Positions 25,543 through 35,355 of a stretch of 64,000 bases of DNA are shown piece by piece. Position numbers and translations under genes: made by a program. The stretch is taken from assembly GCF_002420705.1 (NCBI RefSeq), contig NZ_DIIM01000005.1:256795-320794 (forward strand), in the 5' to 3' direction. The notes beneath the pieces are model-generated. The model ran no database searches and was not told the DNA's origin. It saw only the letters and a program-made list of their open reading frames with translations. Source of the stretch: Sphingobacterium sp. UBA5670 (GTDB lineage Bacteria > Bacteroidota > Bacteroidia > Sphingobacteriales > Sphingobacteriaceae). The stretch's first letter is position 1; every line of letters begins with the position of its first letter.

Positions 25543-26752
25543 ATTTTAAATTGCTTTTTAATATTATTCGAAATGTTGTTCCTTTACCTACTTCAGATTC
25601 CTTTACAAAGATTTGTCCTTGGTGATACCGTACCATTCTTTTTGTCAGACTAAGGCCAAGCCCCCAGCCTCTTTTTCTCGTTGTAAAACCAGGTTGGAAA
25701 ACAGATTCAAAATTAGATCTCGGAATTCCTTTACCCGTATCACTAATGTCTATAAAAATTTCTTCTTTCGCAATATTTTCTGAAATATTAACAGTTATCT
25801 TTCCTTCTGTGCCAATGGCATTTACGCCGTTTTTCAATAAATTTTCGATGATCCAATCGAATAATGGGATGTTGAGCTGTGCCTCAAGATGTGTGTCGCC
25901 TTTTAATTCGAAAGTAATTTTATTACTGGTTCGTATTCGAAAATAATCCATGTAATTTTTGATGACATCGTAGAGGTTATGATTGGTCAGTACGGGAGTA
26001 GATCCTATTTTTGAAAAACGGTCAGCGACGATTTCAAGGCGCTTAATGTCGTTTTCCATCTCATTTAGGGTATCATCTTCTTCGGCATCAAATTTTATAC
26101 GAATCAATTCGAGCCAACCCATCAACGACGAAATGGGCGTGCCTAATTGATGGGCCGCTTCTTTGGTTAGCCCCACCCAAACGAGATTTTGTTCAGATTT
26201 TCGGATGGAGTTGAAAACTGTATAAGCAATAATGAGAAAGAGTGCAATCAGCGATAACTGTACATAAGGAAACACCCTTAACTGTTGTAAAAACCAAGAA
26301 TCTTTATAGTAAACATGCCATTTTTGCCCATTTTCCAATTCCAACGTAATGGGCGGATGGCTTTTCTTCATAAACGCAAGTTGTTTTTGAAAATAAGCTG
26401 GGTCATAATCCAGATGTTTTGTAACAGAATCATTATGTCCAGGTTTGATATTTGTCTTTGTGGAATCAAGGTTACGCCAGAAAATAATGTCTTCTTTGTC
26501 GTCGGTAATAATTGCGGGTAAATTTAGACTGTCTCTTACGGCGTAAATAAATGTAATGAACTCATCATCAACGTCGGGCATGGTCATGATATTTTTAGTG
26601 CTCATGGCCCATACCTCAGCTTTTGAACGTTCGGCGTGAGCGAGATTTCGAACGAGGTAATTGGTGTAAACCAGAGAGGCGACAGCAATGATCGCTGCAA
26701 AGATAAGTAAGATAAATTTCCAGCGTTGCTGGCTAATCTGATAGGGTTTCAT
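25523..26752 (-). CDS. Membrane sensor histidine kinase (orphan)
   Basis: A 409-aa kinase with two membrane helices (about 13-31 and 162-181) flanking a periplasmic sensor region of about 130 aa, then the phospho-acceptor His201 in AAHQLGTPISSL and an ATPase domain with N box (IIENLLKNGVNAIG), G1 (DTGKGIP) and G2 (GWGLGLSL). No HAMP domain is evident. No response regulator lies next to it; instead the stop overlaps the start of a DinB gene. It opens a three-gene overlapping operon. Confidence 0.93.
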   Translation of the reverse strand: MKPYQISQQRWKFILLIFAAIIAVASLVYTNYLVRNLAHAERSKAEVWAMSTKNIMTMPDVDDEFITFIYAVRDSLNLPAIITDDKEDIIFWRNLDSTKTNIKPGHNDSVTKHLDYDPAYFQKQLAFMKKSHPPITLELENGQKWHVYYKDSWFLQQLRVFPYVQLSLIALFLIIAYTVFNSIRKSEQNLVWVGLTKEAAHQLGTPISSLMGWLELIRIKFDAEEDDTLNEMENDIKRLEIVADRFSKIGSTPVLTNHNLYDVIKNYMDYFRIRTSNKITFELKGDTHLEAQLNIPLFDWIIENLLKNGVNAIGTEGKITVNISENIAKEEIFIDISDTGKGIPRSNFESVFQPGFTTRKRGWGLGLSLTKRMVRYHQGQIFVKESEVGKGTTFRIILKSNLKYEATQI

Positions 26753-26861
26753 GATTCCGTATTCGTGTCCTTCATTTGCAAATTACTGAATAAATGTCTG
26801 TTTTCTGCACTTTTATTTCAATGAAGAAGTTATCGTGCCGCCCAAATCAAAAATTTTGTGG

Positions 26862-26869
26862 TAATTTTG
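26862..26869 (+). promoter_or_regulatory. -7 element of gltX, possibly giving a leaderless mRNA
   Basis: TAATTTTG at 26862-26869 matches TAnnTTTG; the gltX ATG is only 5 nt downstream at 26874, so transcription would begin at or just before the start codon. No clear -33 TTTG was found at the expected distance. Confidence 0.4.
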
Positions 26870-26873
26870 CGGC

Positions 26874-28394
26874 ATGAGTTCAGAAAGAAAAGTAAGAGTG
26901 CGTTTTGCACCAAGCCCGACAGGTGGTCTTCACCTTGGTGGGGTACGTACAGCTTTGTTTAATTTTCTCTATGCGCGTCAGCATCAGGGAGATTTTATTT
27001 TACGTGTCGAGGATACGGATCAAACTCGTTTTGTCCCTGGTGCTGAGGAATATATCAACGAATGTTTAGCATGGTGTGGTCTTTCCCCAGATGAAAGCCC
27101 ATTAAAAGGGGGCGAGTACGGACCTTACCGTCAAAGCGAGCGAAAACCATCTTACCGGAAATATGCTGAACAGCTGATCGCAAGTGGTTATGCTTATTAT
27201 GCATTTGATACTGCGGAGGAATTGGATGAGCAACGTAAGTTGCAGCCTAATTTTCGCTACAGCCACGAAAATAGACTTCAATTGCGCAATTCATTGAGTC
27301 TATCTGAGACTGAAACTCAACAATTATTGGATGCGGGGACTCCGCACACCATTCGTATAAAGATCCCTACCGATGAAACGGTCACATTCACGGATATGAT
27401 CCGTGGAAAAGTTGCATTTGATACAAATCTTGTCGATGATAAGGTGCTTCTGAAGGCAGATGGTATGCCGACTTATCACCTTGCCGTGGTTGTTGATGAT
27501 AAAGCGATGGAAATATCACATGTGTTCCGTGGTGAAGAATGGTTGCCTTCAGCGCCTATCCATATTTTATTGTGGGAATACCTAGGCTGGGGTGATAGCA
27601 TGCCAGGCTGGGCACACCTTCCGTTAATTCTTAAACCAGATGGAAATGGTAAATTAAGTAAGCGTGATGGCGATCGCTTGGGCTTCCCTGTTTATGCAAT
27701 GAACTGGACCGATGCGAAATCTGGCGATACAACAAAAGGGTTCCGTGAGATGGGCTTCTTGCCTGAAGCTTTTGTCAATATGCTTGGGGTGTTGGGCTGG
27801 AATGATGGAACTGAACAGGAACTTTTCTCTTTAGATGAATTAATCCAAAAATTTGGTGTTGACCGTATCAGTAAAGCTGGTGCAAAATTTGATTTTGAAA
27901 AAGCAAAATGGTTCAACCATGAATGGATCAAACGATCTTCAACAGAATCATTGTTACCGCAGATCAAAACAGTTTTGGAGCATCATCAAGTAGATGCTGA
28001 TGCCGCTTATGTGAGCAGGGTATTGGATGCGGTGAAAGAGCGTTTAACTTTTGTCGAAGACTTTTGGAGCCAGGCGTCGTTCTTCTTCTTACAGCCTGCA
28101 GAATATGATCTAAACGCAGTGAAGCCTAAATGGTCTGCTGAAAAAACTGCGTTTTTTGAGGATATAAATCAATCATTCGAAGGATTTGATACATGGAACG
28201 CTGCTGATTTGGAACCTTTCTTTAAAGATGCCATTCAGGCGTCAGGAATGAAGATGGGCGAGCTGATGATGCCTTTCCGCATTATGTTAGTCGGTGGGAA
28301 ATTTGGACCAGATGTATTTCAGATTGTTGAATTACTTGGTAAAAACGAGGTCATAGTGCGTGTGAAAAAAGCACTTAAAGAATTTGATGCTTAA
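26874..28394 (+). CDS. gltX: Glutamyl-tRNA synthetase
   Basis: A 506-aa class I aminoacyl-tRNA synthetase that charges tRNA-Glu. RFAPSPTGGLHLGGVRTAL holds the HIGH-type signature (GLHLGG, residues 18-23) and KLSKR at 260-264 is the KMSKS loop. Full length for the family. Monocistronic with its own terminator; it could supply Glu-tRNA for protein synthesis and for porphyrin precursors (compare hemD at 47.3 kb). Confidence 0.97.
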   Translation: MSSERKVRVRFAPSPTGGLHLGGVRTALFNFLYARQHQGDFILRVEDTDQTRFVPGAEEYINECLAWCGLSPDESPLKGGEYGPYRQSERKPSYRKYAEQLIASGYAYYAFDTAEELDEQRKLQPNFRYSHENRLQLRNSLSLSETETQQLLDAGTPHTIRIKIPTDETVTFTDMIRGKVAFDTNLVDDKVLLKADGMPTYHLAVVVDDKAMEISHVFRGEEWLPSAPIHILLWEYLGWGDSMPGWAHLPLILKPDGNGKLSKRDGDRLGFPVYAMNWTDAKSGDTTKGFREMGFLPEAFVNMLGVLGWNDGTEQELFSLDELIQKFGVDRISKAGAKFDFEKAKWFNHEWIKRSSTESLLPQIKTVLEHHQVDADAAYVSRVLDAVKERLTFVEDFWSQASFFFLQPAEYDLNAVKPKWSAEKTAFFEDINQSFEGFDTWNAADLEPFFKDAIQASGMKMGELMMPFRIMLVGGKFGPDVFQIVELLGKNEVIVRVKKALKEFDA

Positions 28395-28416
28395 ATAGAT
28401 AAAGTACGAGATGCCG

Positions 28417-28458
28417 AAAAGGGGCTGTCTGCATTGATTTGCAAACAGCCCCTTTTTT
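28417..28458 (+). terminator. Intrinsic terminator after gltX
   Basis: GGGGCTGTCTGCA / TGCAAACAGCCCC (one mismatch) with a 6-nt loop and TTTTTT. Confidence 0.88.
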
Positions 28459-28617
28459 CTGAAAGATGCTGTTTTATTATTCGTGTTGTTTTTATTATTT
28501 CATCAATGGGCACGCGATACGCGGTTTATTAGCCAAAAAGAATCTTCAATTCATTTTCATGGCTGTTGCTGCTCGCGGAATTATGAAGTTTGTCTATAGG
28601 CCGTTTAGCGACCTCAT

Positions 28618-30195
28618 TTACAGGTATGGTATCCGAAGGCGCATGAAAAGTGTTTTGGCCGGACCGAATAAAAATATTAGCCCTGTTATAAGTATTCCTA
28701 GCATCCCTAGATAAGTAAATATCTCCATGTTACTGATTAACGTTGCTTGCTGACTTAGGGTTCCCGAAATACTTTTGCCGGCAATAAGACTTGCCAGCTG
28801 ATCGCCATATAGCCCGATATATTTCTCTGTTAATGTATTCCAATAGTTTATTGTCTGCGGGTTGCTTGTATTGAGGGTTTGTTCGAGTTGAATATAATGC
28901 TTTTGATTGAGGGCATAACTGGCATTTTGGATAAGCGCAAATCCGATATTGGTACTCCAAAAACGAACTGTTGTACCCATAAGGCCTGCGTTGCCCACGT
29001 GATGGGACTCGACACCTGTTAAGATATAAATGACCAATGGTGTGAAAAGCCAGCCTTGTCCGATTCCCTGAATAAACAAAGGAAGACCGATAGTGCCGAT
29101 TGTGGTATCGGGATAAAAGGTGGGTACAAATAGAAAGCAGGAAGCTGCTAATATCAAAAAGCCACAACCAAAGATATATTTAGGCGATACATCGCGTAGA
29201 AGTAAGAAGCCTGAACTACCAACACCAAGCATCGTGCCGATGACGTTGATATACTGTACATCTATAATATAATGCCAGGGCCATTTCCATACGGTGGCCA
29301 TCACGGTATACACATTGTTTAGACAGCTACGAATAATGTAAAAGAGAAAGAACAGGGTAACTCCGATGATAACATTTTTGTATCTCAAGATCTCAAAATG
29401 AAAAAGGGGTCTTTTGACCATGCTTTGTTTAATCATAAAGAGTGCCCCAAAAACAAGGGTAAGGGCAAAATTGATGGTAATATTGCTGTGTGCAAACCAA
29501 TAGTATTTACGGCCATAAATTAAAACGTAAGCACCGCAGCTTAATGAGAGCAGTAAAAATAGACAACTTGCCAGATCTAATTGATAGAGGGGGAATTTTT
29601 TACCCAAGCGATTATTGTTAAGTAACAGCAAAGCTATTGCAATCACAATCAAGTGCCAATAGAGCACTACGTGTATCATATCTTGCCATCCATAATCCAT
29701 AATGCTTTCTTTGAGCAAAGAGGTTGTTAAGGTTGAACCCGTAAGCATAAAGGTATATAGAAAGAAATAGGCGATTGTCCGGCTCTTGGCATGCTTAATC
29801 TGCATCATGAGCAATGGAAGAAAGCAAGCTCCTTCCAGTACACAGAAAATGCCTTCGACCACGCGCAGAATGCCAATAAGAAATGGATCTCTTGTCAGCG
29901 AAATGCCTAGTAGGATCAGGATGGAAAGGCTGCAGGTCAGGAGGATATATGTCCTTACCCTGAAAAAGGAAAACAGTCGCTGAAATATAAGTAAAGCAAC
30001 GACAATGGCACCGTACATCAAGGATAGAAAATACTGAATATCTTCGGCCTCGATATCTAGTGCCGACGCGGTAAATGCTGTATTGGAATGGAACAGCGAC
30101 ATTAACATAAGGTGTGGGAACATCGCCAATATCATTAGCGGAAGTTTTATCCATTCGGGCACCCAGCTATAGTATAAAGATTTGTCCGTACTCAT
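28618..30195 (-). CDS. MFS drug-efflux permease (DHA2/EmrB-like)
   Basis: A 525-aa protein with about 14 hydrophobic helices, the count of the DHA2 drug:H+ antiporter family. It begins with a short cytoplasmic tail and has the typical helix-rich layout with FIQGIGQGWLFTPLVIYILTG in the second half. It starts 6 nt after the HlyD/EmrA-like gene, so the two form a pump pair across the inner membrane. No TolC-type outer-membrane channel is next to them. Confidence 0.85.
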   Translation of the reverse strand: MSTDKSLYYSWVPEWIKLPLMILAMFPHLMLMSLFHSNTAFTASALDIEAEDIQYFLSLMYGAIVVALLIFQRLFSFFRVRTYILLTCSLSILILLGISLTRDPFLIGILRVVEGIFCVLEGACFLPLLMMQIKHAKSRTIAYFFLYTFMLTGSTLTTSLLKESIMDYGWQDMIHVVLYWHLIVIAIALLLLNNNRLGKKFPLYQLDLASCLFLLLSLSCGAYVLIYGRKYYWFAHSNITINFALTLVFGALFMIKQSMVKRPLFHFEILRYKNVIIGVTLFFLFYIIRSCLNNVYTVMATVWKWPWHYIIDVQYINVIGTMLGVGSSGFLLLRDVSPKYIFGCGFLILAASCFLFVPTFYPDTTIGTIGLPLFIQGIGQGWLFTPLVIYILTGVESHHVGNAGLMGTTVRFWSTNIGFALIQNASYALNQKHYIQLEQTLNTSNPQTINYWNTLTEKYIGLYGDQLASLIAGKSISGTLSQQATLISNMEIFTYLGMLGILITGLIFLFGPAKTLFMRLRIPYL

Positions 30196-30201
30196 GGGTG
30201 A

Positions 30202-31251
30202 TTAAGATTGATGGGCGGCATGGATGACCACATTCATCCCGGCACGTAATTTCTTGAGATCCTGTTGTGGGTCAAATACAATTTTAATGGGAATTCGTTG
30301 TTCAATCTTCACGAAATTTCCGGTTGCATTGTCTTGAGGTATAACGGCAAATTTGGAACCTGATGCTGGGGAAAAAGAATGGATCTTTCCTTTAAAACTA
30401 AGTTTGGGAAAGGCATCGACCTGTATAGTGACTATAGTGCCCTCTGCAAGATCTTCAAGCTGAGTTTCTCTAAAATTTGCGTTGATCCATTTCTCTTCGC
30501 TTATGACATTGGCTAGGGTCTGCCCTTCCTTTACAAATTGTCCCGGTTGGATAGATCGTTTGCCAACAAAGCCATCGTAGGGAGCGGTTACTACGGTATA
30601 GGAGAGAAAAAGCTGTGCATTTGTTTTTGCTGCCTTTTTAATATTGATGTTCGCTCTTGCAGGTAATTCGTTTGCCTTTTCTTTGCTGGTATTCAGTTGA
30701 GCTGAATTATATTCTTCCGTAATGGTATGCAATTGTGCCAATGCTATATCGTATGCTGCTTTGGCATTATCGTACTGTTGTTTGGTCGAAGCCTCTGCTT
30801 CAAATAAACTTTTAAATCGATTGTAATCCTGTTGAGTTTGCCATACACTTACTTTTGCAGCTTCTAATCTTGCCTTTTGAACCGAAATGCTATTAGCTGT
30901 CGCATGGGCTGTTTTGCTGATTACTTCGGCATTTCTCTGGCTGCTTTGGAGTTCGGCATTTGCCATATCCACCTTAGTTTGATACTCACTGGCGTCTATA
31001 ATTAATAGGGTGTCACCCCGATGGACATATTGGTTTTCTTCAAATCGTACTTCCTTAATAAAACCGGAAATCCTACTGGCAACAGGTGTCAGATATTGAT
31101 CAATTTGCGCGTCATTTGTCGTTACATATTGATTGGTAAAAATGAGGTGTTTGACTAAGACTCCGATACCGGTTAATAATAATAGGCTGGCAAATATGAC
31201 AAGCACTTTATTAAATCCTCTTGTTTTTTCTCTTTTATCTTCTTTATTCAT
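30202..31251 (-). CDS. HlyD/EmrA family periplasmic adaptor subunit
   Basis: A 349-aa protein with one membrane anchor (about 13-33), a split biotinyl-lipoyl domain (YLTPVASRISGFIKEV at about 67-82 and YTVVTAPYDGFVGKR at about 218-232), a long coiled-coil hairpin between them (about 100-200) and a beta-barrel C-terminal part. It couples the downstream MFS permease to an outer-membrane exit duct. Upstream, TATCTTTG on the minus strand is a good -7 element. Divergent from the araC-type gene. Confidence 0.9.
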   Translation of the reverse strand: MNKEDKREKTRGFNKVLVIFASLLLLTGIGVLVKHLIFTNQYVTTNDAQIDQYLTPVASRISGFIKEVRFEENQYVHRGDTLLIIDASEYQTKVDMANAELQSSQRNAEVISKTAHATANSISVQKARLEAAKVSVWQTQQDYNRFKSLFEAEASTKQQYDNAKAAYDIALAQLHTITEEYNSAQLNTSKEKANELPARANINIKKAAKTNAQLFLSYTVVTAPYDGFVGKRSIQPGQFVKEGQTLANVISEEKWINANFRETQLEDLAEGTIVTIQVDAFPKLSFKGKIHSFSPASGSKFAVIPQDNATGNFVKIEQRIPIKIVFDPQQDLKKLRAGMNVVIHAAHQS

Positions 31252-31407
31252 TATTATTTAATTGCGCGTTTTTCACTCAAAAAGTCTCAGGTCCCATATC
31301 CCAGTTGGACTTATCATCATCTTGAAATAGCATTTTTTCATTTTACGTAAACAGGATTGTTCGGATTACCAACAAACTTCGTCTGGGCGCTTGGGAGTAA
31401 GGCTGCA

Positions 31408-31415
31408 CAAAGATA
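31408..31415 (-). promoter_or_regulatory. -7 element of the efflux operon
   Basis: TATCTTTG on the minus strand matches TAnnTTTG. The leader to the HlyD start would be about 150 nt, in the 251-nt region shared with the divergent AraC gene. Confidence 0.45.
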
Positions 31416-31502
31416 CTGCAGGATAGAAATGTTTTGTTTTGTATAGTCGGACGGATATTTGTTCATTTGCGCCATATGGTGTAAAAAGTGTAATTTTAGA
31501 TT

Positions 31503-32312
31503 ATGGGAGAGGATAAACTTGCAGCTATTGATGCTGAACATTATGATTTTTACGTAGATCACATGTATGTCGATCGTATTGATTCTCGTGAGTATAAACA
31601 TAAAAAGGCGCGCCTGCTTTATGCCGACGGTGGTATTATTCATGTATTTACCGCTACAAAGCACTGGTATTTGCCGGCAAGATTTTATATGTGGATTCCG
31701 GCAAATACAACTTATCATCTGGAAAGCACCAGCTCTCGTATCCCATTGTACAGTTTTTATTTTAAGGAAAGGCAGGATATGCCGTCCGTGCTTTCAGCGC
31801 CGAATATATTTCTAAGTAATGATTTGATGCGTGAAATGTTTTTATTTGCTCAGGACTGGAGCGGAGGTGTTAGCAAAAAGACTGAATATTCAAAATACTG
31901 TGTCTTGCGTGCGATGATGGCGATTATTCCGGATACGAGCCCACCAGTAGATGCTTTCCCGATGCAACATCCCTATCCTAAGAGTGAAAAACTCCGAAGT
32001 GTGGCTAGATATCTGAACAGCAACCTCGATCAAGCCTTTACCATTGAACAGATTGCGGCCCGCTTTGGAATGAGCAGCCGCTCGCTGTCCAGACTTTTCA
32101 AAGAAGATATGGGCATCAGTTATATTCGTTTTCTAAGAGCCATACGAATTGCGAAATCCCTGGAGCTGATGTCCGAGAATAAGTATTCCATCCTCGAAAT
32201 CGCTATGCGTGTAGGGTACAATGAGCTCTCTTCTTTTAGCAATATATTTACGCGTGTAACGGGTATCCGTCCATCGATATATATGGCGAAGATTAATGAA
32301 TATAAACAGTAA
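31503..32312 (+). CDS. AraC family transcriptional regulator
   Basis: A 269-aa protein: an N-terminal cupin-like ligand domain (about 15-130; LYADGGIIHVFTATKHWYLPA) and a C-terminal AraC/XylS DNA-binding domain with two helix-turn-helices (FTIEQIAARFGMSSRSLSRLF and YSILEIAMRVGYNELSSFSNIF, ending TGIRPSIYM). Its divergent position makes it the likely regulator of the EmrA/EmrB-like efflux pair. It ends only 9 nt from the convergent SNF2 gene, with no terminator between them. Confidence 0.93.
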   Translation: MGEDKLAAIDAEHYDFYVDHMYVDRIDSREYKHKKARLLYADGGIIHVFTATKHWYLPARFYMWIPANTTYHLESTSSRIPLYSFYFKERQDMPSVLSAPNIFLSNDLMREMFLFAQDWSGGVSKKTEYSKYCVLRAMMAIIPDTSPPVDAFPMQHPYPKSEKLRSVARYLNSNLDQAFTIEQIAARFGMSSRSLSRLFKEDMGISYIRFLRAIRIAKSLELMSENKYSILEIAMRVGYNELSSFSNIFTRVTGIRPSIYMAKINEYKQ

Positions 32313-32321
32313 CGTTTTGAT

Positions 32322-35207
32322 TTAGGCCAAAAGTTCCTGCAGATCTTCCTGAGATAGCGACTTGATAAAGCTTTCTTCTGTCGTGATCAGGCTTTGTGCA
32401 ATCGATTTCTTTTTGTTCTGTAAAGCTAATATCTTTTCTTCGACGGTATCTTTACTGATAAATTTATAGATAAACACATTGCGCGTTTGACCGATGCGAT
32501 GCGAGCGGTCGACAGCCTGTTGTTCCACAGCAGGATTCCACCACGGATCGAGAATAAAGACATAGTCAGCTTCAATCAGATTGAGTCCCACCCCACCTGC
32601 TTTTATTGATATGAGGAACAGCTTGGTGTCATTATTTTTACGGAATTGACTGACGGCTTCATCCCGGTTCTTTGTGCCGCCATCCAGGTAGGCATAATTA
32701 GTCCCTTTGTTATCAAAATACTGACGGAAGATATTAAGCTGTTTGACGAACTGGGAGAAAATCAGTACTTTGTTGCCTCTTCGCATAACCATTTCAAGTG
32801 TCTCAATGACGGCTTCGAACTTACCTGAATCGCCCAAGAATTTCTCATCGACCATTTTAGGGTGGTTGGCTAATTGTCGGAGTTTAGTCAATCCCTGTAA
32901 TAGCGCAATTTGGGTAGATTTTGGCTTGTTATCCAACTGCCCATCAAGGATTGCATTGCGATATTCAGATTTGACTTTTTCGTACAACTCGGATTGTTTT
33001 TCCGTCATTTCACAGTAGAGTACTTGTTCGGTTTTTGGCGGTAATTCAGTTGCCACCTGATCTTTTGTACGTCTTAATATAAATGGTTTGACAATCGCTT
33101 GAAGGCGCTGTGCTTTTTCTTCGTCTTTTTTCTTTTCGATGGGCTGCACAAACTCTTTCTGGAAATAGGTGTAGCTGCCCAGTAGTCCTGGGTTGGTGAA
33201 GTGCATCTGTGCCCAAAGATCCGAAACGGAGTTTTCAACGGGGGTTCCGCTTAAGGCCAGCTTGTTTTTACTTTTTAAGCTTTTGATTGCTTTAAACGAT
33301 TTGGATGTCGGATTTTTGATATTCTGACTTTCATCCAGAATGATGTAATTGAAATAAAAGCCACTTAAGGTTTCTTCGTCAATACGGGCAATACCGTAGG
33401 TGGTAATGACCAAATCATATTTGGCGAAAAGTGAAGCATCTTTAATCCGATTATTCCCCGTATGGAGGTGAATATTGAGCTGTGGTGCAAATTGTTGTGC
33501 TTCTTTTTGCCAGTTGTATACGAGAGATGTCGGCAGGACCAAAAGTGATGTGCGTATATCCTGTTCGTCTTGGAGCTGTTCTTTTTGCTGTTGTAATAGT
33601 GCTAATGTCTGTATGGTTTTACCCAATCCCATGTCATCCGCAAGACAGCCACCAAATTTATACTGCTTCAAAAAATTAAACCAATTGTATCCTGCCTTTT
33701 GGTATGGGCGAAGATTTCCCTTGAAATGTTTTGGTTCGGGAATATCAGCAATCTCTTCAAAGTTAGCGAGGTTCTGCAATTTACGTGTGAATACCAATTG
33801 TGTATGTTCACTGATTTCAAAGAGTAGGCCGATATGTACTTTATTGAGTTTAAGCTCATGCCGCTCTGCAGAAAATTGGAAAAGATGATTGTATTGTGCA
33901 AACCATTCTTCCGGAATCATGGCAATTTCGCCATTCGGTAAGGTAAACTCTTTAATGTTATTAAGAATATGGTTGCGAAGCTGAATAAATGGAATTTCAT
34001 AAGGGCCAAATTTTGCGATTGCACTGATATCAAACCAATCATTATCTTCATCAATGGAAATATCCAGGGAAGTGTGCCCTATGAAAAAGCGCTTTTCTTC
34101 ACTGTTTTGAACAATTTGGAATCCCATTGTATCAAGCTCTTTCTGATGGTTGTTCATCCAGTCAAATACGGAAAGCCGTTTTCCAGTATAGCTAGCGGGT
34201 GTTAGTAAGCCTAAATGGGGGTCAACATCCTGTAATCCCAGTTTTTTTAAGCTGTCATGTTGCTGCTCTTCCCATTGCAGGGATCGTTTGACGCGGTGGA
34301 AGATATAATGATCATCTTCCTTATTATATTCCATGCGTACGGTAACTTTGTTTTCAGCTCCTGCTGTAAAAGTATGTGGTCCATACTTGAATTGTAACTG
34401 CAATTGCGAAGCTCCATCTTCCACATAGATCAGATGAAGGAGTGGAATTGCCTGATGCTGGTGGGTCTGAATCTCAAACCCCTCTGCATAGACGTGATAG
34501 CGCTCAATCAGTCCGCATACAAAGGTCTCGAAATATTTTTTTTCAGTGCTTCTGCCTACAGAAATATAGCGTTTATTCAAGAAAGGGCTAAGCTTTTTCC
34601 CTTCAAGTGCCTGATCGAAATAATAGAGGGTATTGTTTAAAAGTAACCATGCCTGTACATTGGTCAGGACAACAGCATTTTTGAACATAAACTCCAGGCG
34701 TTGGTTTTCGTATTTGATGGTCGGGAAATAACGTGTTTCTTCTTCGTTCCGCCGGAAGTGAAATAAGATTGACGCTGCAGATGTTGCTAATTTAATTTCC
34801 TGATCTGCCGGATAGCCATCTTTGCTCATCATAAAAAGCGGTTTATCACCAACAGCCTCAAAAAATTGAATCATTTTTTCATCAATCTTGGGACGAAGAA
34901 GCTCCTGAAGTTTTTTATCGAAAACTTTGGAAAAGAAATCTACAGGTCTAATCGCTTTTTTATAGTATTTTTTGATGAGATGTGTTTGTTCGATTTCATC
35001 AAGCAGTCGAATGAGTCTGTAATCTACTTCATCCAATTCAGCGGCGTAGGCATCCACAGTATTACTAAATATGCGTTGATATCGGAGTGAGTAGGTCCCA
35101 TTGGGATTGAGTTTGACCATGTGTGGCTCAATGAGATAGCCAAGATAGGGGTGCTCACATATAGAATAAACGATTTTATAGACTGGAAATGACTTTGACT
35201 GTTGCAT
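32322..35207 (-). CDS. SNF2-family DEAD-like helicase/ATPase
   Basis: A 961-aa protein. The first half (about 1-490) has no recognised motif beyond an HepA-like N-terminal region; the second half is a complete Swi2/Snf2 motor: LADDMGLGKTIQ (Walker A, about 525-535), LVLPTSLVYNWQKE, the Walker B box as DESQ, SGTPVENS, the helicase C domain with LIFSQFVKQL, and QAVDRSHRIGQ as motif VI. Such bacterial SNF2 proteins (RapA/HepA relatives) remodel RNA polymerase or DNA-bound proteins. Stand-alone gene. Confidence 0.92.
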   Translation of the reverse strand: MQQSKSFPVYKIVYSICEHPYLGYLIEPHMVKLNPNGTYSLRYQRIFSNTVDAYAAELDEVDYRLIRLLDEIEQTHLIKKYYKKAIRPVDFFSKVFDKKLQELLRPKIDEKMIQFFEAVGDKPLFMMSKDGYPADQEIKLATSAASILFHFRRNEEETRYFPTIKYENQRLEFMFKNAVVLTNVQAWLLLNNTLYYFDQALEGKKLSPFLNKRYISVGRSTEKKYFETFVCGLIERYHVYAEGFEIQTHQHQAIPLLHLIYVEDGASQLQLQFKYGPHTFTAGAENKVTVRMEYNKEDDHYIFHRVKRSLQWEEQQHDSLKKLGLQDVDPHLGLLTPASYTGKRLSVFDWMNNHQKELDTMGFQIVQNSEEKRFFIGHTSLDISIDEDNDWFDISAIAKFGPYEIPFIQLRNHILNNIKEFTLPNGEIAMIPEEWFAQYNHLFQFSAERHELKLNKVHIGLLFEISEHTQLVFTRKLQNLANFEEIADIPEPKHFKGNLRPYQKAGYNWFNFLKQYKFGGCLADDMGLGKTIQTLALLQQQKEQLQDEQDIRTSLLVLPTSLVYNWQKEAQQFAPQLNIHLHTGNNRIKDASLFAKYDLVITTYGIARIDEETLSGFYFNYIILDESQNIKNPTSKSFKAIKSLKSKNKLALSGTPVENSVSDLWAQMHFTNPGLLGSYTYFQKEFVQPIEKKKDEEKAQRLQAIVKPFILRRTKDQVATELPPKTEQVLYCEMTEKQSELYEKVKSEYRNAILDGQLDNKPKSTQIALLQGLTKLRQLANHPKMVDEKFLGDSGKFEAVIETLEMVMRRGNKVLIFSQFVKQLNIFRQYFDNKGTNYAYLDGGTKNRDEAVSQFRKNNDTKLFLISIKAGGVGLNLIEADYVFILDPWWNPAVEQQAVDRSHRIGQTRNVFIYKFISKDTVEEKILALQNKKKSIAQSLITTEESFIKSLSQEDLQELLA

Positions 35208-35355
35208 TAAAAATAGCGGACCTTATAAATAAAGGTATCTAATATACAATAAAATATACCATTAATCGCAATTTGCAGGATGAAATTTTAAAAATTGATT
35301 TGCTTGGATGGAAGATCTTGGCCGCGATTAGTTTTGTTGGCTATTAGGTGAAAAC

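Noticed and set aside
29795..30154. 119-aa minus-strand frame inside the DHA2 gene
   Set aside because: Same strand, other frame of a strongly hydrophobic gene; a shadow.
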